Source of the DNA: Komagataeibacter saccharivorans
GTDB lineage: Bacteria; Pseudomonadota; Alphaproteobacteria; Acetobacterales; Acetobacteraceae
Length of the DNA stretch: 64,000 nucleotides
NCBI RefSeq assembly: GCF_003207825.1
Contig: NZ_NKTY01000007.1
Span: 60,028-124,027, forward strand
Direction: 5' to 3'
The position numbers were made by a program, and so were the translations under genes. Under the pieces are notes generated by a model. It saw only the letters and a list, made by a program, of their open reading frames with translations, made no database searches and was not told where the DNA came from. Within the stretch, counting starts at the first letter, position 1. Each line of letters begins with the position of its first letter. Shown here piece after piece: positions 54,810-64,000 of the stretch.

Positions 54810-57800
54810 ACAGACCCATTCTGCCCCATGACAGCACGGCGGATGCCATCGGCATCGCCAACCGCAGCCAGACACTGGCATCCGACCCGCAGGCTTCGGT
54901 ATTCGTCTCCGCCTCGGCAGGAAGTGGCAAGACCAAGCTGCTGATCGACCGCCTGCTGCGCCTTATGCTGCCGCGCATCGTGCCGGATCGTGACGGCACG
55001 CCGACCCGCGTGCCCGGTAGCGATCCCGCCCGCATCCTGTGCCTGACCTTTACCAAGGCGGCGGCGGCGGAAATGTCCATCCGCCTGCAGAACCGGCTGG
55101 GACAGTGGGTCATGCTGCCCGATGAGGCGCTGGATACCGAACTGGCCCGCCTGTCGGTGCCGACGGGCGAGGAAAGCCGCCGTGTCGCGCGCGAACTGTT
55201 CGCCCGGGTGCTGGACCTGCCCGGCGGGATGCGCATTGGCACCATCCATGCGTTCTGCCAGTCGCTGCTGAGGCGCTTTCCCGTCGAGGCCGCCATCAGC
55301 CCGCATTTCACCCTGATCGAGGAAACCGATGCCCGCCTGGCCCAGCGCGCGGCGGTGGAGGATATCGTGGGGCGCGGCGGCGCGGCGGTCAGCCTGCTGG
55401 CGGGGCAGATCGGGGTGGGGGAATTCACCACGCTGATCGCAAGCCTGCAGGCCCAGTCCCGCCGTATCCTGCCACTGGCGCGCCAGTGGGTGGACGACCG
55501 CGGCAGCGTGGAAGCGGCGTTGATGCGGATGATGGGCCTGAGCGGACGCAGCGCGGATGAAGTGCTGCACGCCGCCTGCGCCACCATTCCCGATGAGGAA
55601 GCCCTGCGCGATGGCCTGCGTTTTGTCGCCAGCGCGGGATCGCCCAAGGTCCGGGTGCAGGCTGAAGCCATGCTGGCATGGCTGGGCAGTGATACGGCGG
55701 CGCGGGCGGCGGAGTGGACCGTATGGCGGCAGGCGCTTCTGACGCGCGAAGGTGCGCCGCGCAAGCGTGGTGGCCTGAACCCCAAAATCGACGCGGCGCG
55801 TGAAGGGCTGGCTGACATCCTGCTGGCGGAAGCGGACCGGGTGATCGGGGTTGATGCACAGCTTCGCGCCCTGACGGTCTTTGAACTGACCTGCGCGCTA
55901 TTGTCTATCGCCCAGCCCGTGCTGGAACGCTACGCCACGCGCAAGAGCGCACAGGGCATGGTCGATTATGATGACCTGATCGACCGCACGCTGGACCTGC
56001 TGCGCGATCCGGGTGCCGCGTGGGTGCTGTACAAGCTTGATGGCGGCATTGACCACCTGCTGCTTGATGAGGTGCAGGACACATCCCCCGACCAGTGGGC
56101 CATAGCCGGTGGCCTGACATCCGAATTCTTCGCAGGCGAAGGCACGCGGGATGAAAACGGGTGCCCCCGCACCATTTTCGCGGTGGGCGATTACAAGCAG
56201 TCGATCTATTCCTTTCAGGGTGCTGATCCCGAAGCCTTCCGCGCATGGCGGCAGCGTTTCCGCGACCGCGCGCAGGCAGCGGAAGCCACATGGCGCGAAC
56301 CGGCGCTGACGGTCTCCTTCCGCTCCACAGCCCCCGTTCTGCAACTGGTGGACAGTGTATTCGCCAATCCCGCCGCAGCACGTGGCGTGGTGGAACCGGA
56401 TGGCTCCGTCCCCGCCCATGTCACCGCACGTCCGGGGCAGGGGGGGCGGGTGGAAATCTGGCCGCCCGTGCCCGTCGTGGTGGATGAGACGGATGTAAGC
56501 CCGTGGATGGCCCCGCGCGACAATGCCGGACAGTCCACGGCGCAGCAGCGGCTGGCGGATACGCTGGCGGCATGGATCGCAGCAGAACTGCGGCGCGTCC
56601 CTCCGCCGGGTGAAACCCCGCTGGCACCAGGGGATGTGCTGATCCTCGTGCCGCGCCGTTCCGCGTTCGCGCGTGCGCTGATCCGTGCGCTCAAGAGCAA
56701 TGACGTGCCCGTGGCGACGCTGGTGCGCACCGTGCTGACGGACCAGCTTGCGGTGCAGGATCTGATGGCGTTGTGCGCGGCTCTTCTGCTGCCACAGGAT
56801 GACCTGACCCTTGCCTGCGTCCTGACATCGCCGCTGGGTGGTCTGGATGACAGGTCGCTCATGGATCTGGCAACCGGGCGTGATGGACAGCCGCTATGGG
56901 CCGTGCTGCGCGCCTGCCACGCTGAGCGGCCCGACTGGTCGGCTGCATGGCATTGCCTCAATACCCTGTTCCGGCAGGTTGATTACGCAACGCCGTATCA
57001 GTTGCTGGCCGAAGCGCTTGGCCCGCTGGGCGGTCGTGCGCGTCTGCTGGCCCGTCTTGGCCCGGAAGCGGTGGAGCCGGTTGACGAACTGCTGTCGGCG
57101 GCGCTCCGTTTCGAGGAAACGCACGCCATTTCCCTGCAGGGGTTCCTGCACTGGCTCAATGCGTCGGATGAAACCGTGCGCCATGAACCCGATGCCTCGG
57201 CCAACATGGTCCGTGTCATGACCGCGCACGGGGCGAAGGGATTGCAGGCGCGTCTTGTGGTCCTGCCCGATACGGTCGCGACCCCGCGTTCCGATACCGC
57301 CATCCTGTGGGAACGCGACCGGGCGACCAAACTGGACATACCGATATGGGTGCCCCGGCGGGAACTGGTTACGGACACGACCGCCAGTCTGCAGGAAAAG
57401 ATCAGGCTGGCCGCGGCGGAAGAATATAACCGCCTGCTATATGTCGCGCTGACCCGCGCCAGCGACCGGCTGGTGGTGTGTGGGTGGGAACCGCGCCGGG
57501 GCATACCCGATGGCTGTTGGTACGACCTGTGCCGTCAGGGCTTTACAGGTGCGGCGGCCACGGTCCAGCCCTTCGATCTGGGTTGGGAGGGTGACAGTCT
57601 GGTGCTGGAGGAGGCACGGGCCATTTCACCCGCTCCCACGCCGCAGCTAGGGCATGGCACGGACAGCAGGGTAATGGCCCCTGACGTGACCCTGCCGGAC
57701 TGGATGGGTCATGCCCCGCGCTGGCAGCCCGTCATGCCGGTGGTGGAGGGACCGCTTGCCCGTCCGCTGGCCCCCAGCCGCCCCGATGATATCGGCCTTG

Positions 57801-58411
57801 GCCCGCAGCCTGCCGTGCGTTCGCCGCTGCTGTCGGCGGACATGGTCCGCGACCGCGCCGATACGGCCACCCGGCGGGCCCGTGCCCTGCAACGGGGGCA
57901 ACTGGTGCATGCGTTGCTGCAGTACCTGCCTGATTGTCCCCCGGACCAGCGGGCGGAGCTGGCGCATGCATGGCTTTCCCGCCCGGCGGCGGGTCTGGAG
58001 CCTGCGCTGTGCGATGAACTGGTGACACAGGTTCTGGCGGTCATGGACCGTCCCGATCTGGCCGCCCTGTTCGCGCCCGGCAGTCGTGCCGAGCAGCCGC
58101 TGGCCGGTATCGTGGGGCAGCAGGTCATTGTGGGGCAGGTGGACCGTATGGCGGTCAGCGGGGGCAGGGTCACGGTCTGTGATTTCAAGACCAACCGCCA
58201 CCCACCGGCGGAAGTCGGGCAGACCCCGGTGCTCTACCTGCGGCAGATGGCGGCCTATCGTGCGCTGCTGCGGGGTGTCTATCCGGGTCAGGAGGTCGTA
58301 TGCGCGCTGGTCTGGACGGAAGGGGTGCGCGTTGACATCCTGCCTTCCGCCCTGCTGGACCAGAACGCGCCGGATGGGCCGTCGCGCACAAAGGGTGGAG
58401 CGCAGTCTTGA
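54806..58411 (+). CDS. addA: Double-strand break repair helicase-nuclease AddA
   Basis: A 1201-residue UvrD-like helicase with a C-terminal nuclease. Walker A is SASAGSGKTKLLIDRLLR (residues 35-52), motif Ia CLTFTKAAAAEM, Walker B HLLLDEVQDTSPDQW, motif III VGDYKQSIYSFQGADPEAF, motif V MTAHGAKGLQARLV, and motif VI LYVALTRASDRLVVCGWE. The RecB-like nuclease end has VTVCDFKTNRHPP. It loads RecA-ready ends for recombination repair. Overlaps addB. Confidence 0.96.
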   Translation: MNRPILPHDSTADAIGIANRSQTLASDPQASVFVSASAGSGKTKLLIDRLLRLMLPRIVPDRDGTPTRVPGSDPARILCLTFTKAAAAEMSIRLQNRLGQWVMLPDEALDTELARLSVPTGEESRRVARELFARVLDLPGGMRIGTIHAFCQSLLRRFPVEAAISPHFTLIEETDARLAQRAAVEDIVGRGGAAVSLLAGQIGVGEFTTLIASLQAQSRRILPLARQWVDDRGSVEAALMRMMGLSGRSADEVLHAACATIPDEEALRDGLRFVASAGSPKVRVQAEAMLAWLGSDTAARAAEWTVWRQALLTREGAPRKRGGLNPKIDAAREGLADILLAEADRVIGVDAQLRALTVFELTCALLSIAQPVLERYATRKSAQGMVDYDDLIDRTLDLLRDPGAAWVLYKLDGGIDHLLLDEVQDTSPDQWAIAGGLTSEFFAGEGTRDENGCPRTIFAVGDYKQSIYSFQGADPEAFRAWRQRFRDRAQAAEATWREPALTVSFRSTAPVLQLVDSVFANPAAARGVVEPDGSVPAHVTARPGQGGRVEIWPPVPVVVDETDVSPWMAPRDNAGQSTAQQRLADTLAAWIAAELRRVPPPGETPLAPGDVLILVPRRSAFARALIRALKSNDVPVATLVRTVLTDQLAVQDLMALCAALLLPQDDLTLACVLTSPLGGLDDRSLMDLATGRDGQPLWAVLRACHAERPDWSAAWHCLNTLFRQVDYATPYQLLAEALGPLGGRARLLARLGPEAVEPVDELLSAALRFEETHAISLQGFLHWLNASDETVRHEPDASANMVRVMTAHGAKGLQARLVVLPDTVATPRSDTAILWERDRATKLDIPIWVPRRELVTDTTASLQEKIRLAAAEEYNRLLYVALTRASDRLVVCGWEPRRGIPDGCWYDLCRQGFTGAAATVQPFDLGWEGDSLVLEEARAISPAPTPQLGHGTDSRVMAPDVTLPDWMGHAPRWQPVMPVVEGPLARPLAPSRPDDIGLGPQPAVRSPLLSADMVRDRADTATRRARALQRGQLVHALLQYLPDCPPDQRAELAHAWLSRPAAGLEPALCDELVTQVLAVMDRPDLAALFAPGSRAEQPLAGIVGQQVIVGQVDRMAVSGGRVTVCDFKTNRHPPAEVGQTPVLYLRQMAAYRALLRGVYPGQEVVCALVWTEGVRVDILPSALLDQNAPDGPSRTKGGAQS

Positions 58412-58485
58412 CCGCGTGCGCGGGTGTGGCCATGTCAGTAGGATCAAGGGGGTGGCTTCATGCCACCGCAAAGGAGAAATAAGTG

Positions 58486-58815
58486 ATGAGCGAAAACACG
58501 ATTGCCGTCAGCGATGACCAGTTCAAGAAGCTTGTTCTGGAATCCAAGGAACCCGTTCTGGTCGATTTCTGGGCGGAATGGTGCGGGCCGTGCAAGATGA
58601 TCGCCCCCGCGCTGGATGAAATCGGGGCGGAAGGCAAGGGCAAGCTGACCGTGGCCAAGGTCAACATTGATGAAAATCCCCGCACGCCCAACGATTACGC
58701 CGTGCGTGGCATCCCGACCCTGATCCTGTTCAAGAATGGTGCGCCGGTAGCGACCCAGACGGGTGCGATGCCCAAGAGCCAGCTCAAGGCATGGGTGCAG
58801 AGCAACATCGGCTGA
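58486..58815 (+). CDS. trxA: Thioredoxin
   Basis: A 109-residue thioredoxin with active site WAEWCGPCKMIAP and the cis-proline region IPTLILFKNG. It reduces protein disulfides in the cytoplasm. ATG at 58486 has AAGGAG 9 bases upstream; a GTG three bases earlier is unlikely. A 6-base-stem hairpin GGTGGC-TTCAT-GCCACC (58451-58467) sits just before the ribosome site. trxA after addA is a common alphaproteobacterial order. Confidence 0.97.
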   Translation: MSENTIAVSDDQFKKLVLESKEPVLVDFWAEWCGPCKMIAPALDEIGAEGKGKLTVAKVNIDENPRTPNDYAVRGIPTLILFKNGAPVATQTGAMPKSQLKAWVQSNIG

Positions 58816-58839
58816 GCCGATGGGATGTGGCCTGCGTCC

Positions 58840-59694
58840 CTAGCGGGCGCGGGCTACGTCCGTCCATGTTGTGGGTGTGGCGCCCGCATGCGCCAGTCCC
58901 GAACGGAAACCCGGCGCGCAGAGCGTGCGGAATTCCGCTTCATGCTCATAGGTGGGCATGAGTTTCTGAAGCAGTTTATTCTTTGCCGTGGCCGGGTGGA
59001 AATAGATTTCCGACAGGCCATCGGGCAGGTGCGCGGCAAGGGCCGAGACACGGTCGGTGGTCATGTGACCACTCCATGCCAGTCCGAAGCACCAGTCATT
59101 CGTGACCATGCCCGCCTTGTGTAGCTGGTGGCGCAGCAGACCCGTCCAGCGGCGCAGCGCGGCATCACCCAGCGTGTCGGTATAGGTTCCGGCGGCATAC
59201 AGGGGCTTGGGTGGTTCCAGTGGCACGCGCACCGCGCGCAGCCCGTAACGCAATCCGCTTTCAATCAGGTAATGCCCCACGGTGGGATGCAGGTGCATGT
59301 GCTTGTGGGCATTGGCATGGTCCAACGCGAGTCCCGTTGCAGCAAAGGCGCGGAACTGGGCTTCGATCTCGGCGGCGAGTTCGCGGCGCACGGCGGGACG
59401 GAAAAAATACTCCACACCCAGCTTCAACTGGTCGGAGGGGAACTGCCCGTCCTGCGGCACCAGCAGCGGAATGTCGGCAGGGGGCAGGGTGGCCGGTCCC
59501 TCGATTGCAACCAGATGCAGCCCCACGCGCAGGTCCGGCAGTTTTTTGGCCCGGCGCACGGCGTCGGCTGCGGCGGGGCCGGACACCATGAGACTCGCGG
59601 TCGACAGCAGCCCGTCCCGATGGGCGATCTCGATCGCCTCGTTGACTTCTTCGGACAGGCCGAAATCATCGGCGGATATGATGACGCGCTTCAT
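58840..59694 (-). CDS. hpnK: Hopanoid biosynthesis protein HpnK (YdjC-type deacetylase)
   Basis: A 284-residue carbohydrate-deacetylase-fold protein. It starts KRVIISADDFGLSEEVNEAI with the catalytic D-D-F-G, and has the metal-binding group HANAHKHMHLHP in the middle. HpnK removes the N-acetyl group from the bacteriohopanetetrol sugar added by HpnI, giving glucosaminyl-hopanoid. The gene is last in the hopanoid run on this strand and is separated from hpnJ by a strong terminator-like hairpin. Confidence 0.94.
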   Translation of the reverse strand: MKRVIISADDFGLSEEVNEAIEIAHRDGLLSTASLMVSGPAAADAVRRAKKLPDLRVGLHLVAIEGPATLPPADIPLLVPQDGQFPSDQLKLGVEYFFRPAVRRELAAEIEAQFRAFAATGLALDHANAHKHMHLHPTVGHYLIESGLRYGLRAVRVPLEPPKPLYAAGTYTDTLGDAALRRWTGLLRHQLHKAGMVTNDWCFGLAWSGHMTTDRVSALAAHLPDGLSEIYFHPATAKNKLLQKLMPTYEHEAEFRTLCAPGFRSGLAHAGATPTTWTDVARAR

Positions 59695-59714
59695 GGTGGA
59701 AAACCGGGTGGCTT

Positions 59715-59750
59715 GAAAAAAGAAATGCCGGAACCCGAAGGTCCCGGCAT
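59715..59750 (-). terminator. Hairpin with U-tract between hpnJ and hpnK
   Basis: On the minus strand an 11-base stem (ATGCCGGGACC / GGTTCCGGCAT, one G-T pair) with a very stable TTCG loop is followed by TTTCTTTTTTC. This is a textbook intrinsic terminator, yet hpnK on the same strand starts only 21 bases later, so it would limit hpnK transcription or mark a separate promoter. Confidence 0.82.
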
Positions 59751-59772
59751 GGGATGACGCAGACTGGCCGGA

Positions 59773-61197
59773 TCAGGCGGCGCGGCGTTCGCGCAGGAAC
59801 TGGAAGAACTCCACCCCTTCGCGCAGGCGGCGCTTCATCATCTGCGGGCTGCGGACCATCTCGTTCAGGATCGACATAATCTTGGGCGCACGGAAATAGA
59901 ACTTCCGGTAGAATTCTTCCACGCTCTGGAAGATTTCGGTGTGCGACAGGTGCGGGTAGTGCAGCGGTGCGATCTGCACGCCGTTATCGTCGATCAGTTC
60001 GGCGTTCTTTTCATCCAGCCAGCCGTTCTCGGTCGCCTGCTGGTGCAGGAACGTGCCGGGATAGGGCGCCGCGAGCGAGACCTGCAGTGTGTGCGGGTTG
60101 ATCTCGGTGGCGAAGCGGATGGTTTCCTGAATGGTTTCCTTCGTCTCGCCCGGCAGGCCGAGGATGAAGGTGCCATGGATCTTGATGCCGAGCTCGTGGC
60201 AGTTCTTGGTGAACTCACGCGCCGTTTCGACGCGCATGCCCTTCTTGATGTTGTGCAGGATCTGCTGGTTGCCGCTTTCGTAACCGACCAGCAGCAGGCG
60301 CAGGCCGTTGGCCTTGAGCACTTCCAGCGTCTTGCGGGGCACATTGGCCTTGGCGTTGCACGACCACGTCACACCCAGCTTGCCCAGTTCCTTGGCGATC
60401 GCTTCCGCACGCGGCAGGTCATCGGTGAAGGTGTCGTCGTCGAAGAAGAATTCCTTCACCTGCGGGAAATACTGCTTCGCCAGACGGATTTCCGCCGCCA
60501 CATGCTCGGGGCTGCGGGTGCGGTAGTGGTGGCCACCCACTGTCTGCGGCCACAGGCAGAAGGTGCAGCGCGACTTGCAGCCACGGCCCGTATAGATCGA
60601 AATATACGGGTGCATCAGGTAACCGATGAAGTAATCTTCAATCTTCAGGTCACGCTTGTACACTTCGGTCACGAACGGCAGGCTGTCCATGTCCTCGATC
60701 ATCGCGCGGTCGCGGTTATGGACGATCTTGCCATCAGCATCGCGCCAGGAGATGCCATCGACATCCTTCCAGTCGCGGCCTTCCGCCATTTCCTTGATGG
60801 TGAAGTCGAATTCGTTGCGCGCCACGAAGTCGACCGGCGGGGCGTTGAGCAGGCTTTCTTCCGGCTGGACGGCAACCTTGGCGCCAACCATGCCGATCTT
60901 CACCTTCGGGTTCGCGTCCTTGAGCATCTGGGCTACGCGCACATCCGACGCAAAGGACGGGGTGGAGGTGTGCATGATGACCAGGTCACGGTTGCGCACG
61001 TCTTCCAGAATGGGCTCCATGCCCATGCGCGCGGGCGGTGCGTCAATCAGGCGGCTGCCCTCGACCATGGCGGCGGGCTGCGCCAGCCATGTCGGATACC
61101 AGAACGACTTGATTTCCCGCTTGGCCTGATAGCGGGAACCGGCTCCACCATCGAATCCATCAAACGAAGGCGGCTGGAGAAAGAGGGTCTTCATCAT
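59773..61197 (-). CDS. hpnJ: Hopanoid biosynthesis radical SAM protein HpnJ
   Basis: A 474-residue B12-binding-type radical SAM enzyme. After a Rossmann-like N-terminal half comes the cluster motif GRGCKSRCTFCLW (C-x3-C-x2-C) and later the family sequence FFDDDTFTDDLPRAEAIAKE. HpnJ contracts the glucosamine ring to a cyclitol ether in the hopanoid side chain. Two adjacent start ATGs are present (61197 and 61194). It precedes hpnK. Confidence 0.95.
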   Translation of the reverse strand: MMKTLFLQPPSFDGFDGGAGSRYQAKREIKSFWYPTWLAQPAAMVEGSRLIDAPPARMGMEPILEDVRNRDLVIMHTSTPSFASDVRVAQMLKDANPKVKIGMVGAKVAVQPEESLLNAPPVDFVARNEFDFTIKEMAEGRDWKDVDGISWRDADGKIVHNRDRAMIEDMDSLPFVTEVYKRDLKIEDYFIGYLMHPYISIYTGRGCKSRCTFCLWPQTVGGHHYRTRSPEHVAAEIRLAKQYFPQVKEFFFDDDTFTDDLPRAEAIAKELGKLGVTWSCNAKANVPRKTLEVLKANGLRLLLVGYESGNQQILHNIKKGMRVETAREFTKNCHELGIKIHGTFILGLPGETKETIQETIRFATEINPHTLQVSLAAPYPGTFLHQQATENGWLDEKNAELIDDNGVQIAPLHYPHLSHTEIFQSVEEFYRKFYFRAPKIMSILNEMVRSPQMMKRRLREGVEFFQFLRERRAA

Positions 61198-61303
61198 GCT
61201 ACGCGTATCCTCGGGTTCTGGCGGGGAACGGGGTTCCCTTAATACCCGTTCTTATTAACGACAGGGTTGGTATCTTACGGCAGTCTGGCCTGCCGGCGGG
61301 GGG

Positions 61304-62482
61304 TCAGTCACCGGGGGAAGCCGGCTGGGATCGTGGTGTCATAACCGAATGTGGCGTGACATGCATCGTCTGTCCGCGCCAGGCAACCCGTGTGCCTGTA
61401 ACGCTGCCAACCATCACGGCGGCCGAGATCCAGTCCCGCAGGGGCAGCAGCAGTAACGGCAGCAGGCTGCGTTGCGCCAGCGTCCGGTCCAGGATGAAGG
61501 AACATACTGCCCGCCATCCCCACACACCAAGGAAGAAAAACCATGTCCAGGACGCATGTGGCGCCAGTACCATGGCGACAGTGGCCCAGAACAGGGGAAG
61601 CTGGATGGCCGATGCGGCGTAGCCCACCGGTTCCAGTGTCTTGACGGTCCGGCCCCAGCGCAGTTCATGCGCCAGCACCTCCCGCATCGAGGTCTCGCCC
61701 ACCGTCGTCCATGTCATGCACGCGGCGATGGCGATATCCTTGCCCTGTTCACGGACATAGCGGCCCAGGATCGCATCATCGGCCACATGCGGCACGAGGG
61801 CGGCAAGGCCACCGATCTTCTCCAGCATGGACCGCCGCAGCGCCATGGTCGCACCAAGACAGTCCTGCCGCCCGAGATAGCGCGACAGCATCACGCCGGG
61901 CAGGAAGTTGTGGTTGATCTGGCACGCGGCCAGCAGGCGCGGCACGCTGGATGATGCCGGAAGCCCGGCATACAGCGTGGTGACCAGCCCTACATCGGGC
62001 GGCACCAGCGCGCCGACCACGTGACGCAGGTAGTCGGGGGCGACGTGGATATCCGAATCGGAAATGACCAGCACATCATGTTCCACGCAGGTCATGATGT
62101 TGATCAGGTTGCCGATCTTGCGGTTGACGCCATGGAAGGTGGGATCGATCACCAGTTTCATGGGCACGTCCGGATGGCGTTCCATCAGGCGGCGCACGAT
62201 CGGTATGGCGGCATCGTTTTCGTCCTGCACGCCAAAGACGATCTGCATGTGCGGATAGTCCTGCGTACAGAAGCTTTCAAGCGCCTCCTCCAGCAGCGGT
62301 TCGTCGCCGTGGAGGGGCTTGAGCACGGAGACCGGTGGCATGGGCACCGACCGGTCCACCCGTTTTTCCTGCCAGCGGAAACGCGAGACCAGAAAAGTGC
62401 CTAGCGCTGCCTGCATGCACCCGGCGGCCGCAATGGTTGCGGCCAGTCCGGCGGGTGAAACAAGAGCGTTGAAAACAGACAT
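61304..62482 (-). CDS. hpnI: Hopanoid biosynthesis glycosyltransferase HpnI
   Basis: A 392-residue membrane-bound GT2 enzyme related to ceramide glucosyltransferases. An N-terminal helix is followed by PPVSVLKPLHGDEPLLEEAL, the DSDIHVAPDYL metal/donor motif, VADDAILGRYVREQGKD, HELRWGRTVKTLEP (the RW motif), and C-terminal helices. It transfers N-acetylglucosamine to bacteriohopanetetrol, the first side-chain step. GGAAAG lies just upstream of its ATG. Confidence 0.94.
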   Translation of the reverse strand: MSVFNALVSPAGLAATIAAAGCMQAALGTFLVSRFRWQEKRVDRSVPMPPVSVLKPLHGDEPLLEEALESFCTQDYPHMQIVFGVQDENDAAIPIVRRLMERHPDVPMKLVIDPTFHGVNRKIGNLINIMTCVEHDVLVISDSDIHVAPDYLRHVVGALVPPDVGLVTTLYAGLPASSSVPRLLAACQINHNFLPGVMLSRYLGRQDCLGATMALRRSMLEKIGGLAALVPHVADDAILGRYVREQGKDIAIAACMTWTTVGETSMREVLAHELRWGRTVKTLEPVGYAASAIQLPLFWATVAMVLAPHASWTWFFFLGVWGWRAVCSFILDRTLAQRSLLPLLLLPLRDWISAAVMVGSVTGTRVAWRGQTMHVTPHSVMTPRSQPASPGD

Positions 62483-62545
62483 TATCTTTCCGGCAAGGTC
62501 CCGCGTATGGAGCGAATCAGAAAACGGTATCGGAGAGTTGTGATA

Positions 62546-63208
62546 TCACTCTTCCGAGAATCTCTGGATCTTCTTCTTTAACAGATCCGTCAGTTTCTGC
62601 ACATTGCCACCCGCCAGCGCGGAACTGAAATCGGCGCGCTGGGCCGCGACCTGACTGATATGGGCGTTGAGCAGCACGTCAACGATCTGCCATCCCTTCG
62701 CACCGGAACGCATGACGTAGTTGATTTCCGTGCCGTTCGGGTCATCGGACGAGCCGATTCGTGTTATAACAATGCGCTCCCCATCCACGGGGGAAGCCGT
62801 CACGCCGGGATCGATGGTGAAGCGCGCGTCGCTGCCCGGCTTGAAGCTGGAGACGTAGCGGGCGATCGTGAACTGGCGGAACGTGGACAGCAGAAGCTGC
62901 TTCTGGTCATCGGGCAGCCCGGCATAGCGGGGGCCGACGGAGGAGGCGAGCACGGCCTGCATGTCATATGCGCGGTCGATGGCGGGGGCCAGTACCTGTG
63001 CGCGCTGTTCGAACGAACCGGCGCTCTTGGCCTGAATCCGGTCAAGCGCTGCATATAGCGACTTGATCGGTTCCTGCACCTGCGCGTCGGTCGCGCTGGC
63101 GGCATGGGCCACGTTGATGGGGAAGACGGCCGGAATGACGGGCGCCGCCATAAGCCCGGCGCAGAGCGCCAGCGAGGTGGTTTTCAGGACATATTTCATA
63201 ATGTTCAT
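62546..63208 (-). CDS. hpnM: Hopanoid-associated MlaC-like periplasmic protein HpnM
   Basis: A 220-residue protein with a signal peptide ([22 protein letters not shown]) and an MlaC/Ttg2-type lipid-binding domain: [58 protein letters not shown]. HpnM is thought to help move hopanoids across the periplasm. Its start overlaps the dxs stop by 4 bases (ATGA), which couples translation to the isoprenoid precursor gene. Confidence 0.94.
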   Translation of the reverse strand: MNIMKYVLKTTSLALCAGLMAAPVIPAVFPINVAHAASATDAQVQEPIKSLYAALDRIQAKSAGSFEQRAQVLAPAIDRAYDMQAVLASSVGPRYAGLPDDQKQLLLSTFRQFTIARYVSSFKPGSDARFTIDPGVTASPVDGERIVITRIGSSDDPNGTEINYVMRSGAKGWQIVDVLLNAHISQVAAQRADFSSALAGGNVQKLTDLLKKKIQRFSEE

Positions 63209-64000
63209 GATTTCGGTCCGTTTGCTGTCTTTAGCAAGGGCTGCGTCATGCTGATTCCGACACCCAGCGCATCAAGGGCGGTATTGGTGATTGCCGCCGC
63301 ATCCAGCCCTGCCTCGATATATTGCGCATCCTGCGTGTTGTGGTCGATGAAGCGGTCGGGCAGGGTCATGGGGCGGAAGCGGACACGGTCGAGCAGGCCG
63401 GTTTTCGCCAGATGCGTCATGACATAGGACCCGAAGCCACCGACCGATCCTTCCTCGATCGTGATCAGCACGGCGTGGTTGCGCGCAAGCTGTTCGATCA
63501 GGGCGGTATCCAGCGGCTTGGCGAAGCGGGCATCCGCCACCGTGGGCGACAGGCCCTGGGCTGCAAGCATGTCGGCGGCCTTCAGCGCCTCGGCCAGACG
63601 CGGGCCAAGCGACAGGATGGCGATGCCGCCCTGTTCCGGTCCGGACTGGCGGCTCATTTCCCGCACGATCCGGCCCCGCCCGATCTCGAGGATCTCGCCC
63701 GCCGCGGGCAGGTCGAGGCCCAGCCCGTTGCCACGCGGATAGCGCAGCCCGATCGGGCCTTCGTCAAACGCGACCGCGGTTGCGGTCATGTGCAGCAGTT
63801 CCAGTTCGGTGCTGGGCGCCATCAGCGTTATGCCCGGCAGGCAGCCCAGATAGGCGATGTCGAACGACCCCGCATGGGTCGCGCCATCGGCGCCCACCAG
63901 CCCCGCGCGGTCGATGGCGAAACGCACCGGCAGCTTCTGCAGCACCACGTCATGCATCACCTGATCATAGGCGCGCTGCAGGAAGGTGGAATAGATGGCG
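63205..64000 (-). CDS. dxs: 1-deoxy-D-xylulose-5-phosphate synthase, C-terminal part (5' end outside the window)
   Basis: The frame is open to the window edge and holds the last 265 residues or so: [18 protein letters not shown], then [20 protein letters not shown], a DXS/transketolase signature, and the C-terminal domain ending before the hpnM start. DXS joins pyruvate and glyceraldehyde-3-phosphate, the first step of the MEP pathway that feeds hopanoid squalene. The catalytic thiamine-binding part lies beyond 64000. It leads the hopanoid operon. Confidence 0.95.
   Translation of the reverse strand, partial: AIYSTFLQRAYDQVMHDVVLQKLPVRFAIDRAGLVGADGATHAGSFDIAYLGCLPGITLMAPSTELELLHMTATAVAFDEGPIGLRYPRGNGLGLDLPAAGEILEIGRGRIVREMSRQSGPEQGGIAILSLGPRLAEALKAADMLAAQGLSPTVADARFAKPLDTALIEQLARNHAVLITIEEGSVGGFGSYVMTHLAKTGLLDRVRFRPMTLPDRFIDHNTQDAQYIEAGLDAAAITNTALDALGVGISMTQPLLKTANGPKS

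Overview
The window looks like chromosomal DNA of an acetic acid bacterium (Alphaproteobacteria, Acetobacteraceae), most probably Komagataeibacter or a close relative. This is inferred from the high GC content, the F1-only atpHAGDC operon, the cell-cycle regulator GcrA, a one-cysteine DksA, a c-di-GMP GGDEF-EAL protein and a hopanoid side-chain cluster (dxs-hpnM-hpnI-hpnJ-hpnK). No database search was possible. No insertion sequence, prophage, CRISPR array or rRNA was seen.

Layout: 1-3.8 kb holds a truncated GGDEF-EAL protein with a small partner, a sugar-nucleotide epimerase, tRNA-Thr and dksA. 3.9-9 kb holds an outer-membrane efflux lipoprotein divergent from a TetR regulator, with a palindromic operator between them, then a TonB-dependent receptor. 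9-14.1 kb holds glnK-amtB, an alginate-export-type porin and a ClC channel. 14.2-17.6 kb holds the most unusual locus: an RMF-like micro-protein and a split Rieske oxygenase. In that locus the mononuclear-iron subunit has its Rieske cluster excised, and it lies opposite a stand-alone Rieske protein coupled to a GST-like protein. A secreted two-repeat protein follows. 17.6-28.3 kb is a transport island: FUSC exporter, MarR regulator, a YhiI/RbbA/YhhJ-type ABC exporter with its own outer-membrane factor, and a GntP permease. 28.5-33.9 kb holds tRNA-Thr, pqiABC (lipid transport), nusG-secE, tRNA-Trp and tRNA-Gly. 34-47.4 kb holds an MFS exporter, the ATP synthase F1 operon, queF, rnd, gcrA, a bactofilin, a PfkB kinase and typA. 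47.6-58.8 kb holds a His-rich secreted peptide, dadA, a ferredoxin-NADP reductase, and the tsaE-murU-like-addB-addA-trxA run. 58.8-64 kb holds the hopanoid genes and the truncated dxs.

Many genes are joined by ATGA or GTGA overlaps (glnK/amtB, the ABC exporter genes, pqiA/pqiB, Rieske/GST, tsaE/murU-like/addB/addA, dxs/hpnM), which indicates translational coupling. Five convergent gene pairs are separated by bidirectional hairpin terminators. The best candidate for an undescribed system is the 14.5-16.8 kb locus. Its catalytic-subunit, Rieske-donor and GST-like arrangement resembles the caffeine demethylase complex NdmC-NdmD-NdmE, but no reductase gene is present in the window.
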